From NCBI RefSeq assembly GCF_014384795.1, contig NZ_JACRSR010000001.1, positions 930,001 to 994,000 on the forward strand: 64,000 nucleotides of DNA. The letters run 5' to 3'. How positions within the stretch are numbered: the first letter of the stretch is position 1; each line of letters begins with the position of its first letter. Positions 61,191 to 64,000 of this stretch are shown here, piece after piece. The notes under the pieces are model-generated. The model saw nothing but the letters and a program-made list of their open reading frames with translations. It did no database searches and was not told the DNA's origin. The translations under genes were made by a program, and so were the position numbers. This DNA comes from Gehongia tenuis (GTDB lineage Bacteria > Bacillota > Clostridia > Christensenellales > NSJ-53).

Positions 61191-61703
61191 ATGTGTGATG
61201 AACGAATTACCCACCCCTTGGGGCCGGTGGTGGATGCAAGAAGCCGGGTGCTCATTCTGGGCACCATGCCCTCCGTGGCTTCCTTGGAGCGTAAACAATA
61301 CTATGGGCACAAGCGAAATCAGTTCTGGCCCATGATCTTTACGTTGATGGACAAACCTCCGGAGGAGGCGTATGACCGGAGAATTGCCTTTGCTCTGCAG
61401 CAAGGCATTGCCATTTGGGATGTGGTGGCTAGCTGTGTCCGGCCCGGAAGCTTGGACAGTCATATTCGGGATGTTATTCCCAATAATTTTGATGGCTTTT
61501 TTGAGAGCTGGCCCGGCCTAAGGAGAGTATTTTTCAATGGTGCATCGGCTTTACAGCTTTTTAAGCGCCATGTAGGGCTCGCAGTTTTGAAGGATCTGCC
61601 CTTCACGCTTCTTCCGTCCACCAGTCCAGCCTATACTTTGCCCTTTGAACAAAAGCTGCAGGCCTGGGTACAGGTCAAAATTGAATTGGAAAAGGAGATG
61701 TAA
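61191..61703 (+). CDS. DNA-deoxyinosine (hypoxanthine) glycosylase, UDG superfamily
   Basis: This 170-residue protein has the family motifs ILGTMPSVASLERKQYYGHKRNQFWP and a C-terminal PSTSPAYT, characteristic of family 6 uracil-glycosylase-fold enzymes that remove deaminated adenine. ATG at 61191 has no RBS and falls at the predicted transcription start, suggesting leaderless translation; no better internal start keeps the ILGTMPS motif. It precedes proC by three bases. Confidence 0.82.
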   Translation: MCDERITHPLGPVVDARSRVLILGTMPSVASLERKQYYGHKRNQFWPMIFTLMDKPPEEAYDRRIAFALQQGIAIWDVVASCVRPGSLDSHIRDVIPNNFDGFFESWPGLRRVFFNGASALQLFKRHVGLAVLKDLPFTLLPSTSPAYTLPFEQKLQAWVQVKIELEKEM

Positions 61704-61706
61704 AGC

Positions 61707-62501
61707 ATGGCCCGAATTGGATTTATCGGTGCAGGAAATATGGCGGAAGCTATCATTCGTGGTATCTTAGGAAACAGGCTTTATGCTGGTCATGAGATTC
61801 TCGTCTATGATGCCAATCCCCAACGAATGGATTACATGGTGGAGACCTACAAAGTGGTCCCCGCTGCAAGCAATGAGGAAATGGCGGAACGCGCCGCTCT
61901 TCTCGTCCTCGCTGTCAAACCCCAGGTAGCGCCTTCAGTTTTGCCCTCGGTAGCGCCCCATATCGATGGGGACCAAAGCATTGTATCCATCCTCGCCGGC
62001 TGGAGCCTTGAGACGCTGAGGGGGTATTTCCGCAAAGGCTCTTTGGTCCGCGTCATGCCCAACATGCCAGCCCTGGTGGGGCAGGGGATGAGTGCCATCA
62101 GTTTTGAACCCTCCGCAAGCGAAGCGTTAAAGAAGACAGTACTGGATATCTTTGCTGCAACCGGTGAGGTGGAAGTGCTCCCTGAGCATCAGCTGGATGC
62201 CGCTGGCGCCCTCAGCGGAAGCGGGCCCGCCTACGTGGCCTGCTTTATGGAGGCTTTAGCTGATGCTGGTGTGCGGGAGGGATTGCCTCGGGCTACGGCC
62301 TATCGCCTGGCCGCTCAGACTCTGAAAGGCACTGCCGCCGTACAGCTGGAAACGGGCAAACTGCCGGCGGAAATCAAGGATATGGTCTGTTCGCCTGGCG
62401 GTACCAGCATTGTGGGTGTCTATGAACTGGAAAGAGGCCGTATGCGCGCCGCGGTGATCGACGCCGTGCATGGTGCCGTGCTTCGCACCAAGGAATTATA
62501 G
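61707..62501 (+). CDS. proC: Pyrroline-5-carboxylate reductase
   Basis: This 264-residue protein has the Rossmann motif GFIGAGNMAEAII, VKPQVAPSVL, RVMPNMPALVGQG and the signature GSGPAYVACFMEALADAGVREGLPR with SPGGTSIVGVYELE. It makes proline with NAD(P)H. RBS AAGGAG. Confidence 0.95.
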   Translation: MARIGFIGAGNMAEAIIRGILGNRLYAGHEILVYDANPQRMDYMVETYKVVPAASNEEMAERAALLVLAVKPQVAPSVLPSVAPHIDGDQSIVSILAGWSLETLRGYFRKGSLVRVMPNMPALVGQGMSAISFEPSASEALKKTVLDIFAATGEVEVLPEHQLDAAGALSGSGPAYVACFMEALADAGVREGLPRATAYRLAAQTLKGTAAVQLETGKLPAEIKDMVCSPGGTSIVGVYELERGRMRAAVIDAVHGAVLRTKEL

Positions 62502-62525
62502 AAATATTTACCAGATAGGGGAACT

Positions 62526-62972
62526 ATGAAAGAAGTTGTACTGTATACCGACGGTGCATGTTCCGGAAATCCGGGACCGGGGGGCTGGTGCGCCATCCTT
62601 TTATATGGAAGTCATGAAAAGCAGTTGGATGGATATGTGAAGGAAACCACCAACAACCGAATGGAACTGTTTGCGGCGATTCAGGGTCTCGAAGCTCTAA
62701 AAGAACCGTGCAGAGTGAAGCTATACAGCGATAGTGCCTACCTGATCAATGCCTTTGAAAAACGATGGATTGTGGCCTGGCAGCGGAACGGCTGGAAAAC
62801 CTCGCAGAAGAAGCCCGTGGAGAATCAGGATCTTTGGCGGCTGCTCATTCATTATGCGGCTGTGCACAATATCGAATGGATCAAGGTCAAGGGCCATGCT
62901 GACAACGCATACAACAATCGCTGTGACCAGGTGGCTGTCCAAAATATTAAGGATCACCGGGCTGTCGAATAA
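62526..62972 (+). CDS. rnhA: Ribonuclease HI
   Basis: This 148-residue RNase HI has the four catalytic acids D9 (YTDGACSGNPGPGGW), E47 (NNRMELFAAI), D69 (LYSDSAYL) and D134 (NRCDQVA) plus H124. It has the basic protrusion of E. coli-type RNase HI (AWQRNGWKTSQKKPV). It removes RNA from RNA-DNA hybrids. Confidence 0.95.
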   Translation: MKEVVLYTDGACSGNPGPGGWCAILLYGSHEKQLDGYVKETTNNRMELFAAIQGLEALKEPCRVKLYSDSAYLINAFEKRWIVAWQRNGWKTSQKKPVENQDLWRLLIHYAAVHNIEWIKVKGHADNAYNNRCDQVAVQNIKDHRAVE

Positions 62973-63007
62973 ACGGGGGATGGTTCCGGTCTTTTGGGGA
63001 TATATAG

Positions 63008-63041
63008 TACTATTCGTAAAAGAAAAGTTTTACGAATAGTA
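63008..63041 (+). repeat. 14-bp perfect inverted repeat downstream of rnhA
   Basis: TACTATTCGTAAAA (63008-63021) and TTTTACGAATAGTA (63028-63041) enclose GAAAAG. No T-run follows. It is separate from the bidirectional terminator 17 bp downstream and could be an RNA stability stem, an operator or a relic of a small repeat. Confidence 0.6.
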
Positions 63042-63057
63042 AGGGGTATTTTGAGCC

Positions 63058-63107
63058 TAAAAAGGACCGCATATGAAGCGCAATGCTTCGATGCAGTCCT
63101 TTTTTGT
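63058..63107. terminator. Bidirectional terminator between rnhA and the LCP gene
   Basis: AAAAAGGAC and GTCCTTTTTT form the outer stem, with an inner GAAGC/GCTTC stem. A- and T-runs on the two sides allow termination of both converging genes. Confidence 0.8.
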
Positions 63108-63114
63108 TCAGGAA

Positions 63115-64000
63115 TCAATACTGACTGGCAATATTCTTCACCGTCTTGGATGCTGTGTAAGGTGTTCCGTAGATCTCGCTGTGCCATTTCTCCACACTGC
63201 CCGTCAAGTCTTTCGGAACAAAGTACCAAACCTTATTGATCATCTTGCCACTGCCATCGTCTGTAAGCGGCAGCTGACTTTGCTCGATATTCTTCATGCC
63301 CGCCAATGCCGATTTACCCATGCTTAAGATTTCCGTAAAGGACAAACTGGTCTGTACATTGGGTAAGCATTTTTCTGCCACGCTGGCCAGTTTGGTCACG
63401 CCCAAATTTTTAACTTCATTAAATGCTTGGATCATGACCGTCCGTTGCCGCTCCATGCGTTCATAATCACCATTACCCACCATACGAATCCGCATGTAGG
63501 CTACGGCCTGCCGTCCGTTCAGCGTCTGCTGGCCCGCTCCGCTGATCCCTGCAACAGATTGGACACTTGTACTGGGCGCCTTTGAATTCAATTCGCTTAT
63601 AGTAACATTTAATTCTTTAACCTCATAATCCTTCACATTGACTTCCACGCCGCCAATGCTGTCGATAATCGATTCCACAGCCCAAAAATTCATAGTTACA
63701 TATTCAGTAATGTTTAAGTCAAAATTTCGATTAAGGGTCTGAATGGCTAGCGCAGCCCCGCCATAGGCATAGGCATGGGTCATCTTATCAAGACCGTGCC
63801 CAGGAATTTCCACATAGCAGTCCCGAGGGACCGAAGTGAGTGTCATCTTTCCGTTGGCCTCGTCCACCGATACGATCATTACCACATCGGAACGCGTGTT
63901 CTCGTATGTGGTGCCGCGGGTATCCACCCCAAAAACGGCAAAATTCTTCACCCCGCCGGTTTTTGCTTTGGCCTCCTCACTGATGGATGATACAATAGCC
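63115..64000 (-). CDS. LytR-CpsA-Psr family protein, 5'-truncated by window edge
   Basis: The minus-strand frame stays open to the window edge; 294 residues are visible. LCP motifs are present: FAVFGVDTRG, NTRSDVVMIVSVD, TLTSVPRDCYVEIPG, DKMTHAYAYGG, IDSIGGVEVNV and RQAVAYMRIRM with GDYERMERQR. LCP enzymes transfer teichoic acids or other glycopolymers from lipid carriers to peptidoglycan outside the cell. The N-terminal transmembrane anchor would lie beyond the window. It converges on rnhA. Confidence 0.92.
   Translation of the reverse strand, partial: AIVSSISEEAKAKTGGVKNFAVFGVDTRGTTYENTRSDVVMIVSVDEANGKMTLTSVPRDCYVEIPGHGLDKMTHAYAYGGAALAIQTLNRNFDLNITEYVTMNFWAVESIIDSIGGVEVNVKDYEVKELNVTISELNSKAPSTSVQSVAGISGAGQQTLNGRQAVAYMRIRMVGNGDYERMERQRTVMIQAFNEVKNLGVTKLASVAEKCLPNVQTSLSFTEILSMGKSALAGMKNIEQSQLPLTDDGSGKMINKVWYFVPKDLTGSVEKWHSEIYGTPYTASKTVKNIASQY

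Noticed and set aside
1..64000. CRISPR arrays, insertion sequences or phage structural genes
   Set aside because: No regularly spaced repeats, transposase genes or phage modules were seen apart from the sigK element.

Overview
The window comes from a moderately GC-rich, endospore-forming member of the Clostridia (Firmicutes). The evidence is a complete spoIIIAA-AH operon, spoIVB, spo0A, spoIIM, sigK, ytfJ/gerW, two sporulation-type DD-carboxypeptidases, a clostridial IspH-S1 fusion, strong AGGAGG-type ribosome binding sites, and promoter-like sequences resembling the sporulation sigma factors H, E and K. Almost all genes lie on the plus strand in tight operons with many ATGA overlaps.

Layout. 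1-2.4 kb: the end of a membrane-anchored alanine/serine racemase, a tRNA-Leu and a cysteine-rich, probably spore-coat, protein (both minus strand). 2.5-7.8 kb: RNase J, a split LysO-type exporter, MltG and a U32 tRNA-modification protein. 7.8-10.7 kb: a zinc ABC uptake operon with its Fur/Zur-type regulator behind a 7-1-7 operator. 10.8-15.5 kb: sigK, interrupted by a compact 4,027-bp skin-like element that carries a serine recombinase and a patatin-like/TetR/SDR cargo. 15.6-18.6 kb: endonuclease IV-like protein, Xaa-Pro peptidase, EF-P and a zinc-ribbon protein. 18.6-23.6 kb: spoIIIA operon. 23.6-37 kb: a housekeeping run (Asp23/AmaP, nusB, TsaD-like, folD, xseAB, ispA, PAP2-like, OLE RNA, oapA, dxs, tlyA, nadK, argR, recN). 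37-40 kb: spoIVB, spo0A, spoIIM. 40-50.6 kb: xerD, deoB, punA, dacF, lysA, an M50 protease, scpAB, DUF2953, ytfJ, dacB and an rRNA pseudouridine synthase gene. 50.6-54.2 kb: a sodium-pumping oxaloacetate decarboxylase operon. 54.2-61 kb: surE, RpiR regulator, HI0933 flavoprotein, a degenerate AroH, cmk, plsC and an IspH-S1 fusion. 61-64 kb: a deoxyinosine/uracil-type DNA glycosylase, proC, rnhA and a divergent LytR-CpsA-Psr gene that runs off the window.

Two loci stand out. (1) sigK is cut exactly at the codons for its conserved CIEN/EL region by an element with the direct repeat GCATAGnnAATG at both ends. Removing 4,027 bp restores one 232-residue pro-sigma-K frame. The recombinase stop codon lies inside the right repeat, and a 55-residue opposing ORF sits just inside the left end. 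(2) About 600 nt without a protein gene, between a PAP2-like gene and dxs, fits an OLE RNA in position and size and is followed directly by an OapA homologue with its DxxxD motif. The gene order (nusB-folD-xseAB-ispA-OLE-oapA-dxs) is the classic OLE neighbourhood. A putative sigma-K promoter in front of the cysteine-rich gene at 2.4 kb ties that gene to the sigK excision event.

The order spoIIIA - folD/xse/ispA/dxs - recN - spoIVB - spo0A and xerD - deoB - punA - dacF - lysA - scpAB follows the Bacillus chromosome, but the spoIIA and spoVA operons normally found between dacF and lysA are absent. All calls come from reading the sequence and family knowledge; no database search was possible.
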